A stretch of 64,000 nt of DNA. Origin: Rachycentron canadum. Taxonomy: Eukaryota > Chordata > Actinopteri > Carangiformes > Rachycentridae. The notes beneath the pieces are model-generated. The model was not told where the DNA came from, ran no database searches, and saw nothing but the letters and a program-made list of their open reading frames with translations. Where the stretch lies: contig CM076652.1 in the NCBI GenBank assembly GCA_038496675.1, forward strand, positions 11,815,164-11,879,163. The letters run 5' to 3'. A program made the position numbers and the translations under genes. Position 1 is the first letter of the stretch. Each line of letters starts with the position of its first letter. Below are positions 23,791-36,411 of this stretch, piece by piece.

Positions 23791-24043
23791 TCAGACAAAC
23801 TTAGATAAACGGCGACAGACTACAGCAGGGATAGACAAAACTTGAGTGGAATATTTTTGCGAGTGGAAGAAGCAGAAAGAGAAAGAAAGCAAGACTTTAA
23901 AAACAGAGGCTGGTTAGTTTACTGATTGGCAGAACCTCAAGAAGGCAAAAGTGGTTTTAGGAAAACTTTAAAAGCTGCTGGGAAAAAAAAGAACGGAAGA
24001 GAAAAGAGTCTGGTAAAAAGAAATCAGTGGAAAGAGCGCAGTG
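23790..24043 (+). other. possible 5' leader exon, purine-rich
   Basis: After the GA repeat the sequence stays A/G-rich and unique, with no sustained frame, and reaches a donor-like GTG/gtgaga at 24,044. It resembles a fish 5' untranslated exon. If real, it would be joined to 24,182-24,232 across a 138-nt intron that ends in an excellent pyrimidine tract. No TATA or CpG-rich promoter is obvious, so the start is unknown. Confidence 0.2.
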
Positions 24044-24181
24044 GTGAGAAATTTTAGTGGAGTGAAGTGTTCTAATCTTTTCTCTCCTGAGGGCATTTTT
24101 GGACGTCTCTCTCATCAGTCTGGGCAGGACTCATTTGTCCCTCTATTCCTCCCTCCCTCCTCCTTTTTCTCTGTGCCTTAG

Positions 24182-24232
24182 TTCACTGCAGAAGAGTGTA
24201 ACTAGAGCCACGCAATGACTACAGGTTGAGAA
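24182..24232 (+). other. candidate 51-nt leader exon
   Basis: The acceptor is very strong: a run of C and T of more than 30 nt ending in tgccttag. The donor is GAGAA/gtgagt, also good. The piece holds only a four-codon ATG frame, so it would be non-coding leader sequence. It fits with the upstream piece ending at 24,043. Confidence 0.3.
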
Positions 24233-24239
24233 GTGAGTG

Positions 24240-27200
24240 AGGAAAAAAGGAGACAGATCAAGGAGAGGAGAGACTGACACACACCTCACACATTGGACTT
24301 TGGTTTGGTGCACTGTGCAGTCCAGGAAGGGGAGGTGAGGAGAGAATATCTTTTCACTTTACCTGTGCATGAGTGAGTGCAGGTGAGCATTTGTGTATAT
24401 ATATTTGTATGTATATATGTGAACATATCTGTAGGTGAGAGTGTAACCGTGATTGTGGTTGAATTAGAGCACTGAGCAAGCGACAGCATGCAGTTGATCT
24501 GAGTTGAACGTTTCCTTTGAATCCACCTCAATGAAAGCTTCTTTTCATGTGTTGGTTTATGAACCATTCCCATGTTAGTGATCAGACTTTGGAGAGTGTG
24601 TGCCAGGTTTGACTTTCCAAGATCATAGTTTGGTGTGTGTATGAATCACCCTGCGAAAGCAGAGCAAAGGACGCATTGTGAAAGTTACTGTATGCCGGCG
24701 CGTGTACACTGTATCTGCACATGTGTTTGTTTCTCTTTGATTTAACTGCACTTTCACTTTCTGAGAGATCAATGAACAACAAGGATTTGTTTGGCAGTGT
24801 TAGCAGTGGACACCCAGTGAAGGACAAACAGACCATAGAGAGTCAATACCTCATCTGGCCACAATCTGGGCTGCCTGCAGATTCTGCTGTCACATTTGCA
24901 GGGCCTCTCTTTGTAAAATATTAGTATTTGCAAAGGACATCAGATGTTAAGACAGTGATGAGAAGCAGAAAATAGCTGTAGCAGATTGAAATAAGTACAT
25001 CTCTGCAGAATCTGCAAGCATGTATGTACTGTAATATACTTTCAAACACCAAGACGTAGCTGTCATGGTGGTATTGTTTTGCCCATGCTGGTATGATATA
25101 ACACTGTTTACACTTCGCTCCCATGTGCTCTTTAAATATGTTCACACCTCAGAAAAATTTTTCTCCTCTTTGTCTCTCATTCGCGTTCCGCACTCTGTTA
25201 TTTATCCTGCTTTACTTCCAGCCCAGTGATGACAGCTATGAGATAAGAGCTTCCAGGGTGGGGCAGAGGGACCTAAGGGTGGGGCACAGGTAGGGCAGAT
25301 AGAGAGGTCATTGTGGAATGTTTGAGATTCCTCTACAGCTCTGCTTCTGCAGTGGATACAGCCAGCCCCCAATGCGCCAGCCCCCACCCAACTTTGGATC
25401 CCTTGCCTGCCACCAGGCACTCCCCTTCCCCTCCACACCCTCCCTACACTTAGTTATGCTCCATGCCCTGCAAGTGGAACCTGCTCAGTCATGCCAGTCT
25501 GCCTCCCTGTTCCAGCCTAACTACCACACTCATTTAAAAGATGGAAAATCATCCTCAGCACTGCCAGGTGTGGCATTCCCCCTGTGAGTGTAATGCTGTA
25601 TTTTGCCAGGTGTACCATCAGCATGTCTGGCTAAAGGAGACATATTAGAGAGAAATATTACAGTATGTGAATGGGATCTGGCCTAGGGAGGCTTTGGTTT
25701 CTGATTTTCAATCTCTAAGTTACGATGAACAAGACATAGTGAGTGGCTGCCAAAAGCGATATTTTGGTCTTGTGATGTGTGTCTGTATTACATAAAGTGT
25801 GGTCCAAAAGTAAGTGTGCATGACAGACTGGGCAGCAAATCTATAAATGCAGTTTTATCTTGTGCAATCACGAGGACAAAAAGTTCTGTGTGAACATGCA
25901 TCCAAAATGTGCATTTCAAATTTCACAATACAGATCTGTTTTTCTTCAGGAGTGCCAAGCTACTCCCAAGCATCCAAACAAAATACAATGCATAGACCAG
26001 TTAGACTGACCCAGTAAGAAAGACAATCAGAGATAAATTTTAACACGACCGAAGAAAACTATAACAAATTGCCAGTCATTGTCCATCAGTCAGAAATAAG
26101 AATCATGTGCTTATTATCAAAAGACTAACCAGGTATTCCTTTGAAACCTTTATGGGTGAATTGATTGATTTATGAGTTTGGAGGCAGCAGTATGGTCAGG
26201 AATCCAGGTGTACAGCAGAGAGTTAATGGTGCCAGACACAGATTCTACTGAGGACAATAGCTATTGATGTAAAGTTTTCATGCAGTGAAACACTGGCTGA
26301 GAGAATTAGAAAGCTAAAGGTGCCATGTCTCAGACATGCCCCAGGCAGTTAGAGAAGGGAGTGGGACAGATGGAAAGACAAGGGTGTGTCAATAGAGGGA
26401 GACAGCAAAGAAGTGAGAGTCCATGTCCAGCTGTATGACAGCACTGTTGGATTGGTTAACAGAGCTCTTCAGTTGCCCAGTAAATGGTGTTGGAGTGAAA
26501 ACCATATCAGCACTGAGGACTTTTTACCTTGCATTACCTCTCCCCTTCCTGCTCCTCCCCCTTTATCCCATATCCCCCTCCTCCCTGCCTTATGGCCTCA
26601 GTGGATCTGGTCTGGCAGTGGTATGGTTTTCATTCAATCAGTCAATTATACCCTCTGAAACTGGCTGCTTTTCTGAATCACTTTTCTGTCCTATTTTTGC
26701 TTCTTTTTCTTTCTAAGGTCACCTTTCACTCTGCTTGGTACCACATTCCTCTTTTTCTCTCTCTCTGAATTTCACTCAACATCAAAGCTCAGCGACTCTT
26801 TGCAGTGTGTTATGAAGTCAGTTTTCCCTTGTATACTATGGCTGTCACTATGACAATCTCTTGTCAAACTATCAATTTAAATTTGATGTGTTTTTAATGT
26901 AAAAGGTCAGTCAAGTTCACTAAATATCCCCCAAGCACAGTGCATACCAACCTCTTGCATCTGTATGTGCATGTAGAGATGTATGAACAGAGCAAGATAC
27001 ACAGCACATTCTCAAATGCGGGAAAAGCCAACACATGCGAGCCCTCACTTGCTCCTCTGCATTTATCAATGCATGTAACAATAGGATATCTCTATATGAC
27101 TTCAAGGATTAAAATTGTCAAACATGGAATAAAACCCCTGCTAAAAAAACTGTGACATGCAAAAAAATTGAGGGTGTTCCTCAAAGATGTCAAAGAAGGA

Positions 27201-30200
27201 TTTTCTCTGTGCTGTCAAAATACAGTAAATGCTTTCACCATGTCCATGGGATTCACTCAAATAAGACCATGCCCCATGACATGGAAATGAACCCCAAAAA
27301 TATTCATCCAATTCTCGGCTTGCAAGTACTTGCCCATCCATTTTTCAGTATAAGTTAATGTAATGTCTGAATCGTACCAGGTGCTATGTTGTAGTTGGCA
27401 CTGCAATGTAAATAATTTGATATATAGTAAAACATTGTGAAATTTCACCAACCAAAAGCAGCTGTTAATAACATAGATTTAACACCTTATGTGTAAAGCC
27501 TACATTAACAGTCAGTGTGTGTGCTGGAGTCAGGGTTTTGTAGGATAAACAGCTGTTGGCAATTTAGCCTACCGGATGTGAAGCATGGGGCAATTGGCTG
27601 TGTGTTTGCTGTGGCGGTTTACTCTCTAGCTGGATGCTGGAAGACACTCAGCTGTTGGATGTTTATTCCTGTTTTCCTCAGTGATGGACATCAGAGCATC
27701 AAGATCTGGCCGACCAAAGAAAGTGCAAATTGGTAATCTCCAGGAAATAAGAGCCAAATAGGATCAGAGCTCACAGACATAGCCGACGTACAGTCGAATT
27801 ATCACTAAACACCACAAAGTCTACCATAGACCGAGCTCAGCATTTCCTCCCAGATAAGTGTTTCCTCTGTTCAAAAGACCTGAACCCATTTACTTGGGTC
27901 AAGTGCTGCCTAGATCCATTCCACAAACAATTTCTAATTTCTAACAGGTATGATTTGTTGATTTGTTATTAATGCCAACTTCATCTTTTATCAATGGACA
28001 TGTCATTGTGAATGGTGTTATTTACTATATTGTGTATGAAGGATGATGATTCTCAAGCTGTATCTCAGTTTGTCGTAAATCTCCTCCAGTAACCTGTTTG
28101 TGGAGTTTTTTCATGTATCATTGCTTTTGTTTAAAATATAGATCACTGGTATCAATGTAGAAAAGATACCTGATTTTATTCTGCTGTTTTATGTTCTGGC
28201 TTCTTCACATGGTGAGAGATGATTTAAAACTGTTGAGTAACAGTTGAGTAATGGGTGAAAAAAAAATGGAAAAGAAAATGCCTCTGTAATGTCAGGGTTT
28301 GTTTTATGTGTTTTGACTATGTCCATGTCAGTTCAAAGCGAAATAATACTTGACATTTTCAATCATGATATAGTTTGTTTTTTTTTTTTACAAATGCTGA
28401 TTTGTAAATAACATATAGTGTTTGTATGAACATGATATTGTATATTAGCAAAGCATTTTAGATAATACAGGCACCTCTGCTTTTAAGCCTGAGGCACCAA
28501 ACTATCAGCTGAAGGCCTGTGACACTTCTCAGCAATCTGAGACCTAAGGAGAGAACCAGGGGCATGGGCGTGGAGATAATAATATCCTGACAACTTTCAT
28601 GACTTTTAGTTCTGTTTGAAGGAACATAACTAACTTAATGAACCAAAATTCCTTCCTGAGGCTTCAACCAATCCAGCTCTTTTATTGGTTTTGTGTTTGT
28701 TTCTATTTGTGTTTGTTAAAACCTATTTACAGATCCTACCCATTCCAGTGTGGAGAACAGAGTAAGGTACAAGCTTGACTGCAGATTGAATTCACCACCT
28801 CACCTGATTTAGATGCAGTTCCACTGAGATCATAAAGCCTGGCGGCAGGGATAATAAACAATGATACCAAGAGGGGATAAGGCCAGAATTAACACTCCAC
28901 AGCTCACAGTGCAGACATATAATCACATCCTGTACACAGGCACGTACAATTTAAGCCCCTCATTAGTTGCCCACTGAGCCAGGACTGTTTCTTACTGTGT
29001 TTCAGATGTGTTCTCACAATAAAGATGTTGGTCACCTTGTGCTTGGAGAACATCAACTCGGCAGTGCTGCTGAGCACACAGCCACTGCAGCATCATCGTG
29101 TTTTTTGACTGGAAATCTTGCCACATTGGCCCCAGAAAGTTTGGTTGTGTATGTAATCTGTACTGTTTTGAATGGGGCAGGTGTAACTCACGGGGCAGAA
29201 CAGGGTGTCCCAGACTTGCCTTGACATTGAATTCCACCATCGGATTTGCATATGTGGGGAAGAATGTACGTCACTTTTGACAAAAGCTTCTGCACAAGCG
29301 AATGTGAAATGAGTGTTTAGCTCTATATCTAACTATTTATATACATCTATTTCTATTTTAGATTAAATAATAAGTAATTGATATGACTGAGAACCTAATA
29401 CCATAGTTCCTAAGTCCTTTCTTAAAATTAGAATTTGTGTAGTTTTTCTCAGACAGAAAATAAGCAAAAGTTTCTTGTTGGGTCAGGTGAGAAGACATTT
29501 CCCAGCAGTGAAGCCACATGTGTACTAAGAAGCAATGCAGCAGGATGAGAGTAAAAACAACAACGGTCTGGCCATCATCCAAGCCTTTTTTTTTCCTGTG
29601 AAAAGAAACTGGATCATGACCTGCTGACTCACTTTATTCTTCCCTCCTCTTTTTCTTTCTAAAAATGAATGAGGAAGAGAGAGAGACTTAAAAGGCTTGT
29701 AGTGGTGTGCCCAAATGTTCCCACCTTTGATAAGTAATGTGACTTAGGTTTCCTTCCGTGTGTGCATGTGTGCTTGCGTAACTGTGTGGGCGTGTGCATT
29801 TGTGGATTTGTGGTTGCATGGCTGCGTCTTTGTGTCTGTGTGTCTGTGCGTGTATACATGTGTTTGTCACAATAGTAAAAGTACTTAACTCCTTGTGGTT
29901 GCAGCTTTGTGGTTTCGTGGACTAGATGAACTCAAATGTCTCACACCCACACACACGCACACACACACAAACACAAATACAAACGACTCAGAACACCTCG
30001 AGGTGACTCCCCATGGCAAGGTGCCCACTGTGTCACAAAAAAAAAAAACCCACACAGTTGTACATTCCCAGACTCTGAGAGTGGGATTAGATTAGCAGAA
30101 TGGAATCTGTAGGCGATGGCTGTGCGTTTGTCTGATTGCATCTGTGTATTTATTTGTGTCTGCACGTAACGTGGTCTGTGAAACTCATGACAACTCAAGG

Positions 30201-32025
30201 TGTGTGGGAAGGAACACACAACAGTGGCTTCACTTTTATTGGATCATGTGAATGTTCTCCAATGTGCTCCCATAGGTCAACATTTTAAGGTGGCATAAAT
30301 GGCTATGTCTGCCACATGCCCATTTTAGCTGGTGTGTATAATTTGATGTCTTCACACTGAATGGCTTCTTTGATTGGCAGATGAGTCATGCATGGCTCAG
30401 TGCAATCCCTCCTGGCACAAAATAGATTTTTTTTTCCTTTTAGGTCTTAAATGTAAGAGCACTGATACCCTGTGGATTGCTTAATTGTTCTGAAACGCAC
30501 AAGGAGTTTTTGCCTCAAAATCCAGCTTTGTGTCTCCTCTACTGTATGATATTTATGTGTGCCAGATTTTTTATGTGAATGTTATGCTGTGAAGGGTCCA
30601 TCCAACCTTACCTTTAATCCATCAAAAGTAAAGTTGATACAAGAGTGAAATAAATGGAGTGTCATCACAGACATCATTGCTTGGTATCAATTTGCCCCAT
30701 AAAGTGCATGTCTAACTTAGTGCTAGTTGTATTGAGACTGTAGATTTAGAAATTATACCAGAATTACCTCCAGTGACATTGTGATTAGAGCCATTGTGAT
30801 CATGACGGGCGTCCCAGTGAGAGCTGATGTTTCCAACTGCCTCAGGCTGCAATTTTAAGTGACAAGAGAGTGAAATTTAAAAGCAGCATAGTCGTCTATA
30901 TTTTGCTGAAAAAACATACTGAGAATACAGATGGACAATAAATAGTATTTTTAGAATTTATTTTTAGTATTTTTTACATATGCCTTATTACTGCTGTGAG
31001 AACTTACCACAACCACATTTCAAGTCTACAGGAGTGTTTGAGACCCAAGTCATGAATTTTGGGTGGGGTATCACTTCAAGTACATCAGGAGAAAAACTGT
31101 CAAGCTGTAAGGTCTAGGTCTCAAGTGTTTGTTCAGTCATCCATGCATGGTTGTGTGTGTGTTAACCATGTGTCTGGCGATGAAGAGCTTCTAAAGACAT
31201 AAGATGTGTGTCATTTCAGCTTAGATAGTGTTGAGTGTCTTTAATTTAAGTGGTGTTGAATGGATACTGTGGAGGCTGGTGAGAGGGGGCGTATTGTGTG
31301 TTTGGTGTTGATAACCCAGTGAGCGACTGCAAGTCTTGACTACAACTTGGCTTGAGTGTTGAATTCAAGTTTAAAGCTTTGGAGTGACAGAGAGAAGAAT
31401 GGTGGCAGATACAAATGAGAAGAGAAAGAACAACAGATAGGGGCAGGGTGGGGAACTGAGTAAGCAGTGATGTACTCAGGGAGGAAAGAGGAGCAGGATG
31501 CCACCATCTGTTAGCCACATGCACGCCCCACAGCAGTCACATAAATCTCAGCCGTGCTCAGCAATGCAAGGCTGCATTCCGCCAGGCTAGACGTGCACTG
31601 GCTAGCTACCTCCATTCAAATGTGTAACTCATACATCAGGCAGTCCAAAGTCATACATTAAACATATATACTGTAGAAAAAGGCTAAGATGAAACGCAAT
31701 GATTAGGCCTGGACGCTGGATTTATCTCGAAGGTGTGAGAAGTATATTGGAAACCATTTCTCCTGTGAAGAACTGTGATAGTAATGAGTTGCTGTAAATT
31801 TAATTAACATCTTGCCAGTTACACAATCATTTTAAATATGCTGCTGTCATAGTAGACCCATGAATTACAGCGCCTAATTATTGGCTAGAAATCTGTAGGA
31901 AAAATACTGCAGCTAGGCCATGGTTGATTTAAAAGTTGTTTATAAAGGCAACGTTCTTCTGTTCTTCTGGTGTGGTCCCTTGGCCCTCCACTACACTAGG
32001 AACAGTGGATGTGCAAATACACAGT

Positions 32026-32027
<2 letters not shown>
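24240..32027. other. non-coding stretch with weak exon candidates
   Basis: No recognised gene. Around 25,318-25,587 a proline- and glutamine-rich + strand frame follows a short acceptor-like cctctacag, but three frames are open there. A CT-rich block lies at about 26,535-26,770. TG-rich sequence covers about 29,755-29,855 and CA-rich 29,940-29,985. Everything else is plain AT-rich DNA. Confidence 0.35.
30768..30846 (-). other. candidate 79-nt exon with sequons
   Basis: On the - strand a fair acceptor (ctctcttgtcacttaaaattgcag) precedes the piece and a GAG/gtaatt donor follows it. The frame is fully open with three N-glycosylation sequons (N-I-S, N-G-S, N-V-T) within 25 residues. The + strand is also open over the same DNA. 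It may equally be a conserved non-coding patch or chance. Confidence 0.18.

Positions 32028-32059
<32 letters not shown>
32028..32059. repeat. (CA)n microsatellite
   Basis: About 32 bp of CA repeat. Confidence 0.9.
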
Positions 32060-32062
<3 letters not shown>

Positions 32063-32176
32063 TGCAGGTCACCAGGGTTAAAGTAAAGCTCAAGCAGGGG
32101 AATGTGTGGATGACTTGGATGTCCTTGTGCTCTACAGATGGGCTGGAGTCTACAACGTTGATTCTTCCCACAAGTC

Positions 32177-32198
32177 TTTTTTTTTTTTTTTTTTTTTT
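32177..32198. repeat. poly-T tract, 22 nt
   Basis: An unbroken T run of 22, with no element body recognised beside it. Confidence 0.85.
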
Positions 32199-33124
32199 GA
32201 CAGTCGATATGCTCTAAACCTGATGTGTGTCCACTCTGGTTCAGTGGAGACTATGATGGCAGCTTTCATGTCAATGTTGCATCTCACGCCTTACTGCCCA
32301 TTGAAATGTGGACTATGGCACATAAAATGCATTGCTCATAGAAGTGTTTTTTGTGTGTGTTGCATTAATGCATGAGATTGACATGAATTAAATAAGTCAA
32401 AAGCATCATCCAACTGAATTTTTAGGCACAGGTGACATATTGAAAATATAGGGTTTTGTATTGATGTACTGTAAACTGAATATATTGCAGTAGTTAATTC
32501 CACAGTACTTTATGATACTTCAAATAAGCAATACAAAAGTACTACTGGTAATGTTCAGACTATATATGTCTTCTCTTCTCTTTCCTTATTTAATGTTATC
32601 TTACTTTATTTTATCTTCTCCTGCCTTCTCTTCTGAAAGTCATAAAGTGAGGCATTGCCATATTGAGCTGCAGACTTCTGATGGGACTTGTAGTTGTGTG
32701 TTTGACCTTTGAATTTCAGCTTCAGGAATTTTCCCCCTGCTCTCCCCAGTGTTTTTAAGACAGTAGTTTTCTACATTACTTTGCACTTTTGTCAATTAGT
32801 ATGGAACGTGCCTGTCGTGTTGCTGATGACACCTCATATTGGAATTAACGTTTTTGAGGAGCAGAAGGTTCTAACTTTTAGTACTAACGTAAAGAGTCAG
32901 AAATGTCATTTAAAAAATCATATTTTCCTTCTTTCGGATACACTCACATATTTTTGGCTTTTCTGGTCTGATTTCATGGAACTTAAGATCGATTGAAATC
33001 ATTGCTGGTGAAGAAATGATATAATAACATAGCGGCCAGAGATGAGTCACCACTAATTTCACGTTCCCTTTCAAACCCACTGTTCAATTGTACCGTTCAA
33101 GCACTGCGGGTGAACAGAGCCCAG

Positions 33125-33152
33125 CCAATGAGAAAGCCCAGTCATGACATCA
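33125..33152 (+). promoter_or_regulatory. CCAAT plus CRE-like site
   Basis: gccaatgag is followed 15 nt later by tgacatcac. Closely spaced CCAAT and CRE-like motifs are typical of vertebrate promoters that bind NF-Y and CREB/ATF. No clear start site or first-exon donor was found nearby, so this is suggestive only. Confidence 0.25.
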
Positions 33153-33628
33153 CAGGCATGCAGTGTGGCAGATGGATGAGAGCGATCCAGAAAAAACACA
33201 GTAACACAGCAACAGAGGCAGGAGTTAAACTCTTCTTTCATTATTCACAGTAGTGATCAGCAGAATTGGTTAGAGGGTGGCATCTAGCCAAAGGTCTTGC
33301 TTATGAGGCAGGAACACTGTGGCACCCTACGGTTACTTTAGGATAAGGAAACCATAAAATAGAGTGCCATTGCTATACGTCCATCATCAGTTACTTGTCA
33401 ACATCATTTTTCTTTGAGACTTCAAGAACCACAGGCGAAGCTGCTTGCCTTATCCTGCGTGAATGTTCTTTGGAATATAATTGAGAACTATGGGGAATAC
33501 AGGGACTATGGATCTGAGGTACTGTTGCAGTTACTCTATGAAGACAGACGATTAATCTCCACTTTTCCTAGTACATTAACAAAATAGCCAGCTGATGAAA
33601 GATTTGGCATGCAACATTACTTTTTGTC

Positions 33629-33665
33629 CAGCTGGCTTTGCTCCAATAGCAAAGTCAGCCAGCTG
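33629..33665. other. short hairpin
   Basis: cagctggct plus ttgct on the left pairs with agcaa plus agccagctg on the right, around a 5-nt loop with a 4-nt bulge. That gives fourteen base pairs in 37 nt. It is too short for a typical microRNA precursor. Confidence 0.55.
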
Positions 33666-34452
33666 CCCAGATGTCACTTAATCCGTGCTTTTAACTTCTT
33701 GCTGATAACTGTAATCTGGTTTACCATTATCAGGGCACATATCAGAAATATTGTAGTGAGATGCTTTTCTCTGTGAATTCTGAAGAGATTTATAGCAGTG
33801 TATCATCAGGATGGGCTGATTATGCAGCAAGTCAAATGCTCAGCCAGCAGCGGCAGGACAGTGACAGCTGTGACTTCCTGAATCCCAACTACTGATACTG
33901 TTGCCAAGACAGGCTAATCACAGCTGGAGCAATTTGATTATATGACAGCACATGAAGTGCCTGAGAAACCCAGACATGTTATGATCAAGGATCTCACCTG
34001 AAAAATGGTTGAAAATGAAAAGTGCTCAAGGTCATGGAGCATCTTTAAACATGTACTCCACAGGTGATTTTAGGATTCTGAGCATCTGCCAAGAAGCAAC
34101 AGAGCACTACTTAAGGGTTTATTTAACGTATTTGACATCACTTGATCATGTAAAAATGATGAACGGATGAGCAAGATTGTGTAAATCTATCCACTACTAC
34201 TACTCCACTAACAAGAAGCACCAGGGGAGAATACAAGGGAATAGCACATAGCACACATTTGCTCTGCCTTATCAATACAATTAGATCACAGGGCATTTTT
34301 GGAGATGATCAAAAGCATAACTTAATGAAAGAAAGACTATTGTCATACTGGTACTGGCTATCCCTTATGTCTACTTCACAAAGCATAAAATTTGTTCATC
34401 CTTCCTCACTGACTTTCTTTTTCTCTCTTCTTCTTCTTCCTTTCATCCCCAG

Positions 34453-34670
34453 CCAGACGTTTTTGGACATGTAAGATGTCAAAAAATGCAGGAAGGAGAA
34501 GAAGAAAGAAAGGACAGTTCTAAAGGAATATGGCTCGTATTAATCTGGAAATATTGCCTCATCTGAACTAAATTACTGGTCTGAACTCGCTGTCCTCAGA
34601 GAGCAGGCAGAGTGCCACCGGCAGCCCAGCTGGGCAAGGAGTGGTCGGCAGATCTGTCACTGTGACCACG
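34453..34670 (+). other. probable internal non-coding (5' UTR) exon
   Basis: The acceptor is among the best in the window: about 35 nt of nearly pure pyrimidine (cttcttcttcctttcatccccag) ending at 34,452. The 3' edge is an ACG/gtgagc donor at 34,671. All three frames carry stops within the 218 nt, so it would be an untranslated leader exon. One frame is open over the last 91 nt (N Y W S E L A V L R E Q A E C), which would matter if an internal acceptor near 34,598 (ctgtcctcag) were used. An early gtaaga at about 34,481 could act as an alternative donor. Confidence 0.45.
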
Positions 34671-36130
34671 GTGAGCACATGAACCCCTGGTCTGTCAAGC
34701 TCTGTAGCTGTCCTTTTATACCGTGGATCAAAAGTGTTTCTTTGTTATTGTTGGGCTCAGATTTTAAACTCGGGGGCAGCAGCTCTGGAGGAGAGAAAGT
34801 TTTGAAGCACTTTCTATCTCTCTTTCTTTGTCCCATTTCCTGCTATCTCTTTGACTGTGCATGTGCATAGTTAAAGACCCTCTAAGCAAAGATGTGAAGA
34901 TCATAAGAGATAAAGTTATTCTAAAATATTATGGATATCCTTTTAGTTTATGACAGCATTCAAACAACTTGACTGAGAAGGACATGGTCTTGTTGTTGTG
35001 TGTGATCCAAGTGTGCGTTGCTGGAGGCCATGAAATCTATAGTTAGATGACGGCAGCTGGCTTATGGTGTGGCTAAAGCTTGCCAAGGCTTGTTTCCCCT
35101 GGTTTCCACTGGTAAGGAGTAGAAGCAGGCACAAGTGACTGCAACATCTTTCACTGCTACTCTGAGGAATTTAAAGGTGTGATTGCACACGCTACAAGTA
35201 AACACTGGCCCATCTGCTCTATCTCGCCCATAACTGAGCTCAACTGACACATAAAAATTTCTGTATGCTACATAGGGAGATAGCCTCAGCTAGACAAGAG
35301 GTAGATATATGACTATGACATAATATCAGTGGCCAGTGGCAGCGAGTCAAGCAGAACCTGTTGTTATGATTGCTTATAAGTCCACCTGTCAGGGATGAGG
35401 GCCACTCTGTTTTTTATTGCAGTGGTTCATAACTGTGAAAATGCTCAAATGACACGCTCACGTTAGAGTAAAGGCTTTGTTGTATTGCTCTAGTAGTAGT
35501 CCTCAAATGTATAATCATGCTTGCCTCCAAGAGATGCAGAGGGGCTCACGTGAGCCTGTCAAAAAAGAAGGAGTCAGTGGAGGAGGGGGAGGACGATTAG
35601 ACTGTTTTTGTTCTTATTTGAACTCCACTTTTAACCTTTAAAAAGTTTACAAGACAGAGGAAAGCTTATCTCCAACGATGATCTTTCATGAAAGAAATCA
35701 TAAATTACCGTACAGATGCCCCTGACAACAGAAACCAGCAGGAATGTTATGGTGGGTATTAGTGACAGCAAGCAAACAGGCTCAAGTCCCTTAATGCTTC
35801 AGTTACAACTACTAAAGACATACAGCACATAGCACCATATGTATAAATGCACTTACATATTACAGTTATGGGCAACCAGATACATAGGAGGAAAACACAA
35901 ACACAACACACAAAATCAAACAATCTAAACTGAAAAACAGACTTAAGATCTAATTAGATTATAAAAAAAACAAGGCCATTGGTCATGTATGCAGCTTATT
36001 ATGACCCATAGTTACGTTTTGTTGTTTGGCAAACTCTTGCAGCCATAGTAATTATGATGGGAGCAAAGGAGGTAGACATACTATAGAGTAACAAAGTAAC
36101 AAAGTCCGCATTCAGGTCATGTCATGGAAG

Positions 36131-36180
36131 ATGAATGGGCCGACCAATGGACCAATGAATGGGCTGACCAAAAAGGACCA
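36131..36180 (+). repeat. tandem duplication of about 25 bp
   Basis: atgaatgggccgaccaatgg at 36,131 is followed directly by a close copy starting at 36,155 (atgaatgggctgacc). Confidence 0.7.
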
Positions 36181-36292
36181 CAAAGACTTTAACACAGGAG
36201 ACTGCTGTTTGTTTGCTGTGTGAAACCAATAGTCAGTGTTGTTTCTTTTAACCATGACCGTTCCACAACCTTAACTGTGTGTTTATTCTTGT

Positions 36293-36411
36293 TACCATGA
36301 CAAAGAAGGTCCAGTCTGCCTGCAGCTGGTACACTCCTACAGGTTGTATTATTTTATACCATGACAACAAAAGTTGTATATACCTGCCATTGGTTCGCTC
36401 CTAAGTTGTAT
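36293..36411 (+). repeat. two diverged tandem units of about 56 bp
   Basis: Both units begin taccatgacaa, continue with a cctgc block and a ctcct block, and end in ttgtat (36,293-36,349 and 36,357-36,411). A partial third start (aaccatgacc) lies at 36,250. Confidence 0.55.

Larger units (their letters stand above)
32200..34452. other. non-coding; possible upstream promoter region
   Basis: Mostly plain sequence. A CCAAT box (33,125-33,129) and a CRE-like TGACATCA (33,145-33,152) lie close together, about 1.3 kb upstream of the leader exon at 34,453. A strong hairpin lies at 33,629-33,665. The last 40 nt are the pyrimidine tract of the acceptor at 34,452. Confidence 0.3.

Noticed and set aside
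25318..25587. Proline/glutamine-rich frame resembling a transcription-factor segment
   Set aside because: Three frames are open over the same C-rich DNA and there is no good donor.
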